From Camelus bactrianus (taxonomy: Eukaryota > Chordata > Mammalia > Artiodactyla > Camelidae), in the NCBI RefSeq assembly GCF_048773025.1, contig NC_133547.1:1498001-1562000 (forward strand): a DNA stretch of 64,000 bases, given 5' to 3'. The notes under the pieces were generated by a model, which did no database searches, was not told the DNA's origin, and saw nothing but the letters and a program-made list of their open reading frames with translations. The position numbers and the translations under genes were made by a program. Shown here piece by piece: positions 1-10,777 of the stretch; position 1 is the first letter of the stretch, and each line of letters opens with the position of its first letter.

Positions 1-233
1 ACGTGGTCCGTTTACTCTTCATCCTTGGAATGTCTCCCATCTTGATTGTGGGGTTGATCACATGTGTACGTACTTTTCTGTCTAAGACCCATTAGTTGTA
101 TGCTGGCCATGGCTGCATTTTGTTATTTGTAAATGATACATCAAGAAGCTGATTTTTTAAAAAACGCACTTTTGGGCAGCATCGAAATTCTACTATTTGG
201 GTCTCTGTGGACTCTGAAAGAAATCACACCTGT
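1..233. other. unclassified intergenic sequence
   Basis: No coding frame, RNA gene or recognisable repeat was seen. It is ordinary AT-leaning sequence up to the target site of the first L1. Confidence 0.5.
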
Positions 234-252
234 CAGAAAGAGCCACTGATTT

Positions 253-986
253 TTTTTAAACTTTTTTTTATTGAGTTATAATCATTTTACAATGTTGTGT
301 CAAATTCCAGTGTAGACATGAACATACATATATTCATTGTCATATTTTTTTTTTGCTGTGAGCTACCATGAGATCTTGTACATATTTCCCTGTGCTGTAC
401 AGTATAATCTTGTTTATCTATTCTGCATATGCCTGTCAGTAGCTACAAATTTCAAACTCCCAGTCTGCCCTTCCCACCCCTGCCCCCTTGGCAACCACAA
501 GTTTGTATTCTATGTCTATGAGTCTGTTTCTGTTTTGTATTTATGTTCTTTTTTTTTTTTTTTGGATTCCACATATGAGCGATCTCATATGGTATTTTTC
601 TTTCTCTTTCTGGCTTACTTCACTTAGAATGACATTCTCCAGGAGCATCCATGTTGCTGCAAATGGCGTTATGTTGTCGGTTTTTATGGCTGAATAGTAC
701 TCCATTGTATAAATATACTGCTTCTTCTTTACCCAGTCATCTGTTGATGGACATTTAGGTTGTCTCCATGTCTTGGCTATTGTAAATAGTGCTGCTATGA
801 ACATTGGGCTGCAGGTGTCATCCTGAAGTAGGGTTCCTTCTGGATATATGCCCAGGAGCGGGATTCCTGGGTCATACGGTAAGTCTATTCCTAGTCTTTT
901 GACGAATCTCCACACTGTTTTCCACAGTGGCTGCACCAAACTGCATTCCCACCAGCAGTGCAGGAGGGGTCCCTTTTCTCCACAGC
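253..986 (-). mobile_element. LINE-1, 5'-truncated (ORF2 end + 3'UTR)
   Basis: The element starts with a poly(T) (the tail read on the minus strand), then the 3'UTR type shared by the other L1 copies here, then the C-terminal part of ORF2. It is flanked by a 19-bp TSD, CAGAAAGAGYCACTGATTT, at 234-252 and 987-1005 with one mismatch. It is therefore one 5'-truncated retroposition event. The long intact ORF2 stretch and near-perfect TSD suggest it is relatively young. Confidence 0.93.
541..986 (-). pseudogene. L1 ORF2p C-terminal fragment
   Basis: The minus-strand frame shows typical L1 ORF2p C-terminal blocks: [61 protein letters not shown] and FAATWMLLENVILSEVSQ. Endonuclease and reverse transcriptase domains are absent because the copy is 5'-truncated, so it cannot act as a retrotransposase. 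The frame continues a few codons into the TSD upstream, which is not L1 sequence. It is not a host gene. Confidence 0.92.
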
Positions 987-1005
987 CAGAAAGAGTCACT
1001 GATTT

Positions 1006-1672
1006 AAGCACTATCTTCTGTCCATTTACTCACTGATGGGTGATAAGGGTCTGTGTGCCCTGCAGTCAGATGAAGAGAGACACTGCCATGGAAGGTGGGT
1101 TATAGTGTGAGAGAAATGATGTCAGGGGAGGTGAGGCTTTGGGATAAAAGAGGATAGAGAGTAGGTTTAGATCTGGAGGTCAGAGACAGTGATGTCTGAG
1201 CAAAGACCTCCGCGAAGGAGGGAAAAAGCCCTGGGAATATCTCAGGAAGCCCAGAGTAAAGATCTTAGGAGGTGAGTGGGTGGGCGGGTGTTGGGGGTGG
1301 GGGCTGGGCTCACTTGTCCCATGGGATTTTAATTTATGTGGCTCACTGAGTGACTCCAGAGAGGCTGATGCCATTGAAAGACTTTTATTACTTACATTCC
1401 CCAAAGGAGGGGGGCAAGGCATGTAGGGCCACAGGGGAGGCACCAAGGGGTCAGGAGGCAGAAGACAGGAAGGAGGGAAAGTCCAGCCTGATCCTTCATG
1501 GGGGTTTCCAGGGGAATGGCAAGACCGGGGAGGGTGAACAGTTTAGGATTGACTGGTTTGAAAAATTCCTCAGGCTTTAGGCTATAAGGAGTGGTCTCTG
1601 GTGCCTGGAACCTGGCCCAGGGATGACTTAGGGCAGGAAAATAGAGGCTTGGTGTGTGAGAGTCAGGTAACG
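1006..1672. other. L2-type relic and unclassified sequence
   Basis: Around 1130-1260 the text (GAGCAAAGACCTCCGCGAAG, then a GGGAATATCTC block) resembles the old low-identity repeat also seen near 48.4 kb. The stretch from about 1340 to 1672 seems to continue after the inserted L1 at 2211 and may be a further old repeat that I cannot name. No exon was seen. Confidence 0.4.
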
Positions 1673-1683
1673 AAGATGGTTGG

Positions 1684-2199
1684 AAACATCCATCGACAGA
1701 TGACTGGATAAAGAAGCTGTGGTATATTTATCCAATGGAATACTACTCAGCCATAAAAAGAATGAAATAATGCCATTTGCAGCAACATGGATGGATCTGG
1801 AGATCGTCATTCTAAGTGAGGTAAACCAGAAAGAGAAAGAAAAATACCATATGATATCACTTATATGTGAAATTAAAAAAAAAAACAAAGGACACAAATG
1901 AACTTATTTACAAAACAGAAACAGATCCACAGACATAGAAAATAAACTTATGGTTACCAGCGGGGGAAGGGATAAATTGGGAGTTCGAGATTTGCAGATA
2001 CTAACTATTATATATAAAATAGATAAACAACAAAAATTTATACTGTATAGCACAGGGAACTATATTCAGTATCTTGTAACCTATAATGAAAAAGAATATG
2101 AAATCAAATATCTATATGTATATGTATGACTGAACTATTATGCTGTACACCAGAAATTGACACAATATTGTAAACTGACTATACTTCAATCAAAAAAAA
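1684..2199 (+). mobile_element. LINE-1, 5'-truncated
   Basis: It holds the last ORF2 codons (the frame FAATWMDLEIVILSEVNQKEKEKYHM is visible), the lineage 3'UTR and a poly(A). An 11-bp TSD AAGATGGTTGG lies at 1673-1683 and 2200-2210. Confidence 0.92.
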
Positions 2200-2210
2200 A
2201 AGATGGTTGG

Positions 2211-2620
2211 GGCTATAGGCTCGAGATTTGTTGGTTAGCATATGAAAGACATGCTTGTGTTAAGTTGTTATTATCTTTAGGAGTTAGGCAGCCCCTTGAG
2301 GGGTAGTGTCCCCCCAAAAGATGTCAAAGAACTGTAAGATACAGGAAATAAAAAACGTAATTAAGACAGGTGGGCAGATGGGTGGATGGGTCAGTGCAAA
2401 GATGGATAAATTCAGATGCTGCCTATATAGATTTCCACCGACATCATGAGAAGATTTTCCCAGTCCAAGAATAAACAAGATAAGGGAACCCCCTCCCTCC
2501 CCCATGTGCAGGGTGACCCCTCCAGGCACAGTTTCTCCTTCATTCACAAACATTTATTACTTTCCTACTCGGTGCTGGATCACCATTATAAAATCACATG
2601 GAATCTTCACCCAAATCATG
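2211..2620. other. unclassified sequence
   Basis: This probably continues the old element of 1340-1672 on the far side of the L1. No open frame with recognisable protein was seen. Confidence 0.35.
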
Positions 2621-2623
2621 GAC

Positions 2624-2760
2624 TGTCCAGTCTCTGAGGCTCTCCGGGTCCCTCCCCAGTCCCCTCGGCTCCCCAGCTCCAGCTGCAGTTCCCATGGCAA
2701 CAGGCTCAGCCAGTCACCGTCCAAGGAGCACAGGCTAGCGTTTCGGACTTCCAACCAGGG
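2624..2760 (+). repeat. local repeat module A, copy A1
   Basis: This is a diverged copy of a module found eight times in the window. The X-box-like GTTCCCATGGCAAC is at 2688-2701, preceded by GCAG and followed by AGGCTCAGCC, as in the other copies. The upstream palindrome is decayed to GTCCAGTCTCTGAGG. I do not recognise it as a known dispersed repeat. Confidence 0.6.
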
Positions 2761-2832
2761 TCCCCGGGGACGGGAGAATCATCACAGCCTCCCCAGCCTG
2801 CTGGCTGGACAGCAGTGCTTCAATTAAGTCTG

Positions 2833-2925
2833 CTATGCGCATTAAAAGGAGAAGATGCGCATAAATGCTGAATGACGGGGGGGGGGGGGGTCGGGGGGGG
2901 CGGGGAGGGGAGGAATGGCCGAATC
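2833..2925. other. paired ATGCGCAT palindromes and G-run
   Basis: Two copies of the octamer palindrome ATGCGCAT lie 12 bp apart, followed about 25 bp later by an almost pure G tract that could form a G-quadruplex. No function is assigned. Confidence 0.4.
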
Positions 2926-2989
2926 GCTCCTCTGCCGCAAGCCCCGGCGGTATGAAAGTTCATTAACTGCCCTCATCCTTCCCTCATTG

Positions 2990-3640
2990 AGTCAGTCAAC
3001 AATCACCTGAGTCCCACTGCGTGCCAGGCACTGTCCTAGGCACGGGGACTAAAACGGGAAGTAAAAAACAGGTACCAAATGGACCCCCCCCGGGCCTTCA
3101 GAAGATTTCTTCATTCAATCACCCCATTCATTTGCCAAAACATTCTATTTGCTACACGAAACTAACATTGTAAGTCAACTACACTTCAATAGAAAACAAA
3201 ATGAAAAAACACGCAAACCAACATTCATTTGCTCCTTCAACAAGTATTTAGGGCTGGGTGCTGGGCTACCCTTGGGATTCAGGATTCAGGATTCAGGTGA
3301 GGTTAGGACAAAGGCCATGCCCCCCTGGAGGCCTCACTCTAGTGGGGGAAGCAGCGGAAAAGTCAGCAGGTGAGAAGTGTTAGGAACACAGAGAAGGTGG
3401 GAGATGGGGACAGGGGCGTAACAGGGCAGCAGGGGAGCAGACTGTTTTCAGTCAAGGGATGAGGGAGGTCCCTCTGACAGAGGATCTGGGCAGACTTGAA
3501 ATGAGAGGGTGACCCCTGGCACCCTTCGAGGTGGTGTGATTCCATGTACCTGACTATACAGAAGGCAAAGTTACAGGGACAGGGGACAGATAGGCAAGGG
3601 TTAGGGTGGGTGCCCGCTGAGGGGCATGAGGGAACTTCTT
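2990..3640 (-). repeat. ancient L2-type repeat, interrupted
   Basis: Typical wording of the old mammalian L2-tail-type repeats is present: GTGCCAGGCACTGTCCTAGG near 3022, CACTCTAGTGGGGGAAG near 3337 and GGAGGTCCCTCTGACAGAGG near 3466. A short L1 tail is inserted at 3136-3221. Confidence 0.6.
3136..3221 (+). mobile_element. very short L1 3' tail insertion
   Basis: Only the last bases of an L1 3'UTR plus an A-rich tail were retroposed (CGAAACTAACATTGTAAGTC, then ACTTCAATAG). It is flanked by an 11-bp TSD CATTCATTTGC at 3125-3135 and 3222-3232. It breaks the surrounding L2-type repeat. Confidence 0.7.
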
Positions 3641-3659
3641 TTTTAGGGGGGTGTATTTT

Positions 3660-4307
3660 TGCTTTTTTTTTTAAATTGAAGAATTAGTCAGTGATACAAT
3701 GTTGTGCCAATTTCTGGTGTACAGCATCATGTTTCAGTCATACATATACGTACATATATTCCTTTTCATATTCTTTTTCATTTATAGGTGACTACAAGAT
3801 ACCGAATATAGTTCCCTGTGCTGTACAGAAGAAACTTGTTGTATATCTATTTTATATGTAGTAGTTAGTATCTGCAAGTCTCGAACCCCCAATTTATCCC
3901 TTCCCACCCCCTTTCCCCTTTGGTGACCGTAAGTTTGTTTTCTATGTCTGTGAGTCTGTTTCTGTTTTGTAAATAAGTTCATCTGTGTCCTTTTAAAAAA
4001 ATTTCACATATAAGTGATATCATATGGTATTTTTCTTTCTCTTTCTGGCTTACTTCACATAGAATGATGATCTCCAGGTCCATCCATGTTGCTGCACATG
4101 GCATTATTTTATTCTTTTTAATGGCTGAGTAGTATTCCATTGTATAAATATATCACATATTCTTTATCCAGTCATCTGTCAGTGGACATTTAAGTTGCTC
4201 CCATGTCTTGGCTATTGTCAATAGTGCTGCTGTGTACACTGGGGTGCATGTGTCTTTTTGACTTAGAGTTCTCTCTGGATATATGCCCAGGAGTGGAATT
4301 GCTGAAG
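3660..4307 (-). mobile_element. LINE-1, 5'-truncated
   Basis: Poly(T), 3'UTR and ORF2 C-terminal coding follow in order on the minus strand. Markers are CTGTGCTGTACAG, TTTCTTTCTCTTTCTGGCTT and the reverse complement of the PSTDDWIKK region. No clear TSD was found. Confidence 0.88.
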
Positions 4308-4687
4308 GTGGTGAATTAACTGGGGCGGTAGTTACAGGACTGTATTCATTGGTCCTTAGAACTCTACACCAAGAAGAGTGAATTCAACTGTACATCATGT
4401 AAAGCAAATACGATTTCTAGGAATGTTTCTGAATGGCAAGGATCTTTGCTGGAGGAAAATAATTAGCTGCTTGGGGCTGGGCAGACTGTGCTGGAAACCA
4501 CACTGCTTCTCAAGGGAACGTCAGTGCTTGTGATCCGTCCTCGCCATTCATTTACCGGACACACACTGCAGGGGCCCTACTGCCTGCCACACGCTGGTCT
4601 CCGTGTACGCAGAACACGGGAGTTAAGAGTCACAAGCTCTGCCCTTGAGGGACTCGGAGTTCATCCAATTCACCTCTCGTTTCTTTA
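4308..4687. other. unclassified, with L2-tail-like part
   Basis: The end of this stretch (ATTCATTTACCGGACACACA, then CTGCCTGCCACACGC) resembles the reversed L2 tail. No gene was seen. Confidence 0.4.
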
Positions 4688-4825
4688 AAAAAGTTGTTGC
4701 TGTTGCTTGTTTTGGGGGAAGTACTTAGATTTATTTATGTGTTTAATGGAGGCGCTGGGGATTAAGCCCAGGACCCTATGCATGCCAGGCGCACTCGCTC
4801 TACCAATCAGCTATGCCCTCCCCCA
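4688..4825 (-). mobile_element. tRNA-Ala SINE (vic-1-like)
   Basis: Read on the minus strand it has GGGGGAGGGCATAGCTGA, a diverged anticodon loop and a B-box reading GGGCTTAATCC. It is more diverged than most copies. Confidence 0.85.
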
Positions 4826-5090
4826 GATTCATCTTTCTTCATTCAACCAATATGTACTACGTGCCCAAAAGGGCGCAGGCATGGGGATTGGCATTAGTGA
4901 AAGTGGAAAACAAGAAAGCCAGTCTCTCTAACCTCATGGGGCTTACGTTCTAGTGGGGGAGACGGACAGACAGACAGAGACACAATACAGTGCTGGCTGG
5001 AGATGACTGCTGTGAAGGATAATAAAGAAAGCAATGGGGATAGGCCTCCAAAGGGAGTGAGCTGTTTTAGTTTTAAATTCTTAAAAATTC

Positions 5091-5437
5091 CCTCTTTTTC
5101 CAGTTTTTATTTTTTTAATGGGCGTAACCCTAGTTTATCACATTATGTCAGTTTCATGTGTACAACATTCTATTTCTATATCCCCCGCGGTGTGCTCACC
5201 ACCAAAAATCTGGTTTCCATCCATCACCATACAAATGACCCTCTCCACGCATTTTATTCCCCTCCACCCCGCCCCTGCCACTGCCCCTTCCCCTCAGTGA
5301 ACCACTACTCTGTTCTCTGTATCCGTGTGGGTTTTGTTTTGGGGGTGGGGTTGTTCATTTATCTTGTTTGTTTGTGTATTTGTTTTTTATATTCAACATA
5401 TGAGTGAAATCATATCGTATTCGTCTTTCTCTGGGGA
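5091..5437 (-). mobile_element. old L1 (L1M-type) 3' end
   Basis: It shows reversed 3'UTR wording typical of older L1 (CCCTAGTTTATCACATTATG, CTGGTTTCCATCCATCACC, CCACTACTCTGTTCTCTG), more diverged than the camelid-type L1s. It is inserted in the L2-type repeat. Confidence 0.65.
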
Positions 5438-5500
5438 GTGAGCGAGCTATTTTAGATCAGATGTCAAGGAGTATCTTCCTGGGGCGACGATATTTGAACA

Positions 5501-5633
5501 GGAAGGGAGGAAGGAAGGAAGGAAAGAAGGAAGGAAGGAAGAAGGGAGGGAGGAGAGAGGGAAGGAAGGAGGGAAGGAAGGAAGGAAGGAAGGAAGGAAG
5601 GAAGGAAGGAAGGAAGGAAGGAAGGAAGGAAGA
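5501..5633 (+). repeat. (GGAA)n microsatellite
   Basis: About 130 bp of purine-only GGAA/GGGA repeats, purest from about 5565. The long basic frames over it (EGRKEGRKEG in one frame, SFLPSFLPS on the other strand) are low-complexity artefacts. Confidence 0.95.
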
Positions 5634-5790
5634 GCAGTCCCGGCAAGAGAACAGAAAACACAAGCAATCTGGGGGAGAAGCACCTTTGCACAGCTTGGGA
5701 GCAGCAAGGAGGCCAGTGCGGCGGGAGTGAAGGGAGCAGAAGGGTAGGAATGGGTAGAAAATGGTAGGAAAGGGGAAGGGGTCTGGGTAA

Positions 5791-6720
5791 CCAGGAGCCC
5801 ATCCAGCAGCGATAATGGGAGTTGGTGATGAATTAATCCAAGGTCTTTCTCCTCTTGGGTGAGATAATTCCAGGTTGTCCTTTACGCCACGTCCAGAGTT
5901 TCCCTGTGGGGTAAGCCCCGTTGCGCTCTGTCACAGCTCCCCTATGACGCAGCCCTTGTCAGCTGCCTTCCCCCGCTCACGTCTCTTCCCGACTCCCTGC
6001 TGGTTCCTCCTGGCCCCACCGCCGAAATAAACCACCTGCACTCAAAGCCACGATCCAGGGTCTGCACCGGGGGAAACCCAAACTAAGACAGATGTCCTTC
6101 AACGCGAAAGGCATCTCCAGATTAGAGTCCCATCCAGATACTTGTATACATGATTCCTCCTCACGAGACGGTTCCATTGTCCGCCTTCTCACTTTCTCGT
6201 TTGGCCTCCCTCCCTCCCTACACGTTCTCAAAGGGAAACTTGACCATTCTGCTCCCTGGGGGGAAAAAAACCCCCACAAGTTCCCTACAGTCACAAGGTA
6301 AGGACAACTCTGCACCGTTTCCTGCGGGCAATAATGGCTGTCAAATTTCAGCATGGAAGAAATTCAGAGATGACAACAGGGACGTGACACATGGACCACA
6401 CACACCCTTAAGATGCAACTGTGTTGCTTTCCTAGTGATGATGCAATCCTGCCTCTTACGGAAGCAAGGGATCAGGCGTATAAACTGACCCAGGGAAATT
6501 CTGGCTGCTCCAGAGGTACATGTGCGATGTAGTTCAGGTGTTCAGTTCAGCAAACATTAATTGAGTGCTTACTGTGTCGAGGCACGAGCATAAGTATTCA
6601 CAGCCGCTGGCCGTGCCTTAAACAGTCAGAGGAATGAGATAGGCACCCTAAAATTAGAAGAAGATTTGTTTAAGTGTGATCCAGAGGTGCTGTCTGCCAA
6701 AAAGACTGTTAACATTAAAC
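5791..6720. other. unclassified sequence, short L2-tail relic
   Basis: No gene was recognised. At 6545-6600 the text AAACATTAATTGAGTGCTTA is an L2-tail-like relic. A six-residue run of prolines and lysines in the local frames is a homopolymer effect. Confidence 0.4.
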
Positions 6721-6724
6721 ACCT

Positions 6725-6910
6725 TTTAATATACTAGAAATGGGTGTCTCAAAGTCATTACTTATATTGAGCTACTTCCAAGAGAGCCATTAAACCCATT
6801 TGATGGATGGCAAAGGGCAGAGAGCTTGGGGTTCGGCTGGGCATTAGCTCATGAACCAGAACATTTGGAGGTGGAGGTTGGTCAGCGGACATTTCAACTG
6901 CAGCCTCTGA
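6725..6910 (+). repeat. local repeat module B, copy B1 (diverged)
   Basis: It shares scattered blocks with the other module B copies, in order: TACTAGAAATGGGTGTCTC, GATGGATGGCAAAG, GCTTGGGGTTCGGCTGGGCA, TTAGCTCATGAACCAG and GACATTTCAACTGC. It is the weakest copy. Confidence 0.5.
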
Positions 6911-6956
6911 GACCCACAGATACTGAGGTCGTAAGCGTAGTTGCAAGCCTCTCTGG

Positions 6957-7094
6957 TTTTTTTTTTGGGGGGTGGTAATTAGGTTTTTGTTATTTATTTA
7001 TTCTTTAAATTTTAATGGAGGTACTGAGGACTGAACGCAGGACCTCATGCGTGCTAAGCATGTGCTCTACCATTGAGCTGTACCCTCCTCCCCA
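6957..7094 (-). mobile_element. tRNA-Ala SINE (vic-1-like)
   Basis: On the minus strand: GGTACAGCTCAATGGTAGAG (A-box), GCTTAGCACGC (AGC anticodon loop), GTCCTGCGTTCAGTCCTCAG (B-box), then an A-rich tail with AATTACC. Confidence 0.95.
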
Positions 7095-7611
7095 CAGCTC
7101 TCTCTCTGATAATTTGCTGCGAAGCAACAACAACCGATGTATCAGTTGACTGAGTGGATGAAAAATTCCTCTAAAATGAGGCACTTTAGGGTCCACAGTT
7201 AGGGTGCCTGTTAGGTAAACTAACTAAAACAACTTGCCAAGAACTGCACTTAACCTGAATGTCTGTGGCCCCAAACCAGTTTTTAGAAATCAACCGAGCT
7301 GAGGACGGAGCTAAGGGGGGGAGTGGCATGATTCTACTTCTTTTCCAAAGACATTTACTCAAAGAAAATTAACGTGAAAGCCTCTGTCCTGGATGAGAGT
7401 CGACTTCATGAGCTCCAGAGGCAGGCGGCACTCTGAGGAGAGCCCCCGGGGGACACCCGCCTCACGGGATCTAGCCCGGGGCTGAGCACTGGACGTGCAT
7501 CACCTCCGAGAGCCCTTCTCTTGGAGAGAGGAGGGGCGGCTGTTTTATTGCGGACAAAGACCCACATTTCCACCCATTCATTTATTACAAAGCAAACACA
7601 AAGTGTGAGTT
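7095..7611. other. unclassified sequence upstream of A2
   Basis: No gene or confident repeat. There is a small CpG- and G-rich part near 7440-7500. No splice-bounded open frame was recognised. Confidence 0.4.
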
Positions 7612-7800
7612 CAGAGCCTGGAAAATTCCAGCCTCCACGGCTCTCTCGGCTCCTTCAGAGCCCCCTCCCCTTCTCCAAGCTGGCTGCAGTTCCCATGGCA
7701 ACAGCCCAAGCCCCTGCTTCTGCTGCAAAAACCCCATAAAGGCTCCTGAGGGGAGACAGAGCTGCTGACGTCAAGTCGATTGGGATGGGGTGTGGAGGAG
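7612..7800 (+). repeat. local repeat module A, copy A2
   Basis: One of the best copies. The palindrome CTGGAAAATTCCAG is at 7619-7632 and the X-box-like GTTCCCATGGCAAC at 7689-7702. Downstream homology to A5 and A8 continues with GGCTCCTGAGGGGAGACAGA and a GGGATGGGGTGTGGAGGAGG block. Confidence 0.75.
7766..7773. promoter_or_regulatory. perfect CRE palindrome TGACGTCA
   Basis: This is the full CREB/ATF consensus octamer, inside the downstream arm of module A2. It is a sequence match only. A single octamer can arise by chance, and no promoter is evident. Confidence 0.35.
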
Positions 7801-8308
7801 GCTCTTAAACTTGCAGATGTCTCACCACGTCTCACCGTATTCATGTATATTTAAAAAATATTCATATAAAATTTACCATTTTAACCATTTTTACCTGTAC
7901 AGTTTTGTACGATTGAGTACATTCACATTGTTGTGTAACCCTCACCCCATCCATCTCCAGACTCTTCCATCTTCCCAAATAGAAATTCTGTACCCATTCA
8001 GTAAAAACACCCCATTCTCCCCACCACTCAGCCCCTGACAGCCACCATTCTACTTTCTGTCTCTATGATTCTGACTAGGTACTTCATGGAATTATGCGAT
8101 ATTTGCCCTTCTGTGACTGGCTTATGTCACTCAGCATAAGTCCTCAATGGTTGTAGCACATGTCTCGATTCTCTTCCTTTTTAAAGCTGAATAATATTCC
8201 ACTGTATTTTGCTTATCCATTCATCCATCCATGGACACTTGCATTGCTTCCATGTCATGGCTATTGTAAATAATGCTACAGTGAAAATGAGTGTACAAAT
8301 ATCTCTTT

Positions 8309-9037
8309 CAAGAATCACCTTATACTGGTCAGAATGGCCATCGTCAGACAAATCTACAAATAATAAATGCTGGAGAGGGTGTGGAGAAAAGGAAACCCTC
8401 CTACACTGTTGGTAGGAATGTAAATTGTTGTAGCCACTATGGAAAATAGTATGGAGATTCCTTAAAAAATGAAAAATAGAGTTACCATATGATCCAGCAA
8501 TCCCACTCTTGGGTGTATATCCAGAGGGAACTCTAATTCGAAAAGACACCTGCACCCCAATGTTCACAGCAGCACTATTTATAATAGCCAAGACATAGAA
8601 GCAACCTAAATGTCCATAGACAGATGACTGGATAAAGAAGTTGTGGTACACATATATGTATATACACATACATGGAATATTACTCAGCCATAAAAAATGA
8701 AATAATGCTATTTGCAAAAACATGGATGGACCTAGAGATTATCATATTGAGTGAAGTAACTCAGCCAGAGAAAGACAAATGTCATATGATATCACTTATA
8801 TGTGAAATCTAAAGAAACAGTACTTATTTACAAAACAGAAACAGACTCACAGACTTAGAAAACAAACTTATGGTTGCCAAAGGGGAAAGGTGGGGGGGGG
8901 ATAAATTAGGAGTTTGGGATTAACAGATATATACTACTGTATATACAAAATAGATAAACAACAAGGACCTACTGTATAGCACAGAGAACTATATTCAGCA
9001 TCATGTAATAACCTATAATGGAAAAGAATCTGAAAAG

Positions 9038-9095
<58 letters not shown>

Positions 9096-9180
9096 CTGAA
9101 TCACACTGCTATACACCTGAAACTAATACAACATCATAAACCAGGGATACTTCGATAACCACCCCCTCTAAAAAACCCCC
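8309..9180 (+). mobile_element. LINE-1 inserted in L1M
   Basis: It carries the ORF2 C-terminus, 3'UTR and tail. A 12-bp TSD AAATATCTCTTT lies at 8297-8308 and 9181-9192. ORF2-like residues are visible over several frames ([11 protein letters not shown]), and the coding sequence is decayed. A long (TA)n lies inside the 3'UTR. Confidence 0.9.
9040..9093. repeat. (TA)n microsatellite in an L1 3'UTR
   Basis: About 27 TA units expanded at the position where other L1 copies here have only a few TATA units. It is probably polymorphic. Confidence 0.95.
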
Positions 9181-9345
9181 AAATATCTCTTTGAGACCCT
9201 GGTTTCAGGTCTTTGGGCTTATGCCTTAAAGTGGTGTTGTTGCACCACGTGATAATTCCATGCTTAATTTTCTGAGGAACCTCCGTACTGCTTTCGACAG
9301 CAGCTGCACCATTTCACATTCCCGCCGGTAATCATGCATCTTTTA

Positions 9346-10093
9346 TGCCCTGCAAATTGCTCCCTGAGTCTTCACAGATGGGCAAAAAGATGGCTCTGGA
9401 GCTTCTGCAGGCTTAAGTCTTCACAAGTTTTCAGTCAGTAGTAGCTGCAGGTGCCCATGGCATAACTGTCATCTGTCTCCACCATCCAGTCATCCTTCAT
9501 TCATTTAATCATTTGTTTATACACTCGTCCCCTCCCAGTATTCATCGAGTGTCTACAATCTGCTAGGCACTGGGAGTGGAATGATGAGGGAAAAAGACAA
9601 GACCCAGTCTCCACGTTCAAGGAGCTGCAAACACGTTAATTCAGTCATTTACTCCATTAAGAACCCCCATGGGTCTGCTCTGTGCCTGGCACTATGCTGA
9701 GGACCAGAGGATTTGGTGCTGAGTAAAACACACCTCTCTCAAGATGACTACAGGTGTGCTGGGGTTGGACATTAACTACACAAACCATGTCCCAACACCA
9801 GCAACCACGGCATCTCCCGCGTGATCTCAGACCCTGGGGAGATGGTGAAGAAGAAGAATCAGGTGCTGGTCCCTGGTTTCATGGAGCTTCCCTTCAGTGA
9901 GGTGGGAGACATGCGTCTGGTTCCCAGAGGCAAGAAATGCAGTTCAGTTTGGTTTAAACAGTGAAAGAAATGTATCTGATGCATGGGCCGAAGACACCAG
10001 CAAGACAGCAGGTTTCATGCAGGTTTGCACGTATGGTCATTGTTTATTAGGGTTAATGATAACTACGTTTTCTAGTTTTTGAATATCATGCTT
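9346..10093. other. L2-tail relics and unclassified sequence
   Basis: Around 9480-9735, reversed L2-tail wording occurs twice (TCATTCATTTAATCATTTG, CTGCTAGGCACTGGGAG, CTGTGCCTGGCACTATGCTG). The rest is unclassified. No gene was seen. Confidence 0.45.
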
Positions 10094-10617
10094 TGACATC
10101 GTGGGGCCCTGCTGATACCTGGAGGAACTGCTCCTCCCAGGGGTGGCCAATGCCTAGAGATAGGAAATAACTCACCTGTGAGTGTGGTCTTTGCATGTAA
10201 ATCAAGACATCCTGAGCCCACACCTCCAGCCACCTCCTCTATGGGGCTCTCGCTCTCTGGACCACCATCCACCTGCCTACTCTTCCAGGGCAGGTACCGG
10301 ATAACTAGGGACAGCCTCTATCTCTAGGGCTCACTGAAATCATTCAAACCAGCCAACTCTAAGCCTTCTTACCCTGCCTCACCCATTCCTTCTGGTGGAA
10401 ACCACAATAAAGGCTCTTGCCAGCCTCTCTCCACCCTCTCTGCCTCCCGAACAACCCTGGTGCTTCCCCAGGTGGCCCTGCATGGCATGGTATGTGTGCT
10501 CCTCTTGGGATCTGTAATTTTAAAAGATTATAAACTATCTTTTCAATGACATTGGTCTCCTGATCTGTTGGCCCTACGATTCCTGAATAATAATAAAACC
10601 TGCATTTTAAAAACAAC
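10094..10617 (+). mobile_element. solo-LTR-like fossil, family 1 copy 1
   Basis: A roughly 0.5-kb unit matches the one at 27851-28329 along most of its length. Shared landmarks are CTCCCAGGGGTGGCCAATGC, TACCCTGCCTCACCC, an AATAAAGGCTCTTGCC polyadenylation-like block, and an end in AATAAAACCTGCATTTTAA. I read it as a solo LTR of an old endogenous retrovirus. No internal region is seen, and the copy is a decayed fossil. Confidence 0.6.
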
Positions 10618-10777
10618 GTTCAGCTCTGGTTTCTCCCTGCAAAGCAGAGGAAAGCCTGCTTCTTGGTCTTAAACATCTCTTCCCCATGGGACCCCAATCC
10701 TGCCTTCTCCCCAGCTCTGTCTCCTCAGGACTCTCCTCCTCCTTCCTCTTCTTTCTATAATGTTTTCTGCTTGCATA

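Larger units (their letters stand above)
4835..5790 (-). repeat. ancient L2-type repeat, split by L1M and GGAA array
   Basis: The left part has TTCATTCAACCAATATGTAC and ACGTTCTAGTGGGGGAGACG. The right part resumes with AGCTATTTTAGATCAG and later GCAAGGAGGCCAGTGCGGC, wording that belongs to the same old family. An older L1 and a GGAA microsatellite lie inside it. Confidence 0.6.
7835..9345 (-). mobile_element. old L1 (L1M-type), split by a younger L1
   Basis: The left piece (7835-8308) has reversed L1M wording such as ATTTACCATTTTAACC and CTGACAGCCACCATTC. The right piece resumes at 9181 and continues to the ORF2-end wording CAGCAGCTGCACCATTTC. A plus-strand L1 lies between them. Confidence 0.85.

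Noticed and set aside
541-1011. 156-codon minus-strand protein
   Set aside because: It is the C-terminus of L1 ORF2 with a few codons of flanking DNA, not a host gene.
5404-5802. Basic or proline/leucine-rich repeat proteins
   Set aside because: All are translations of the GGAA microsatellite.
9440-9470. Further module A copy (GCTGCAGGTGCCCATGGCAT)
   Set aside because: Only a short motif matches; neither the palindrome nor flanking blocks are present.
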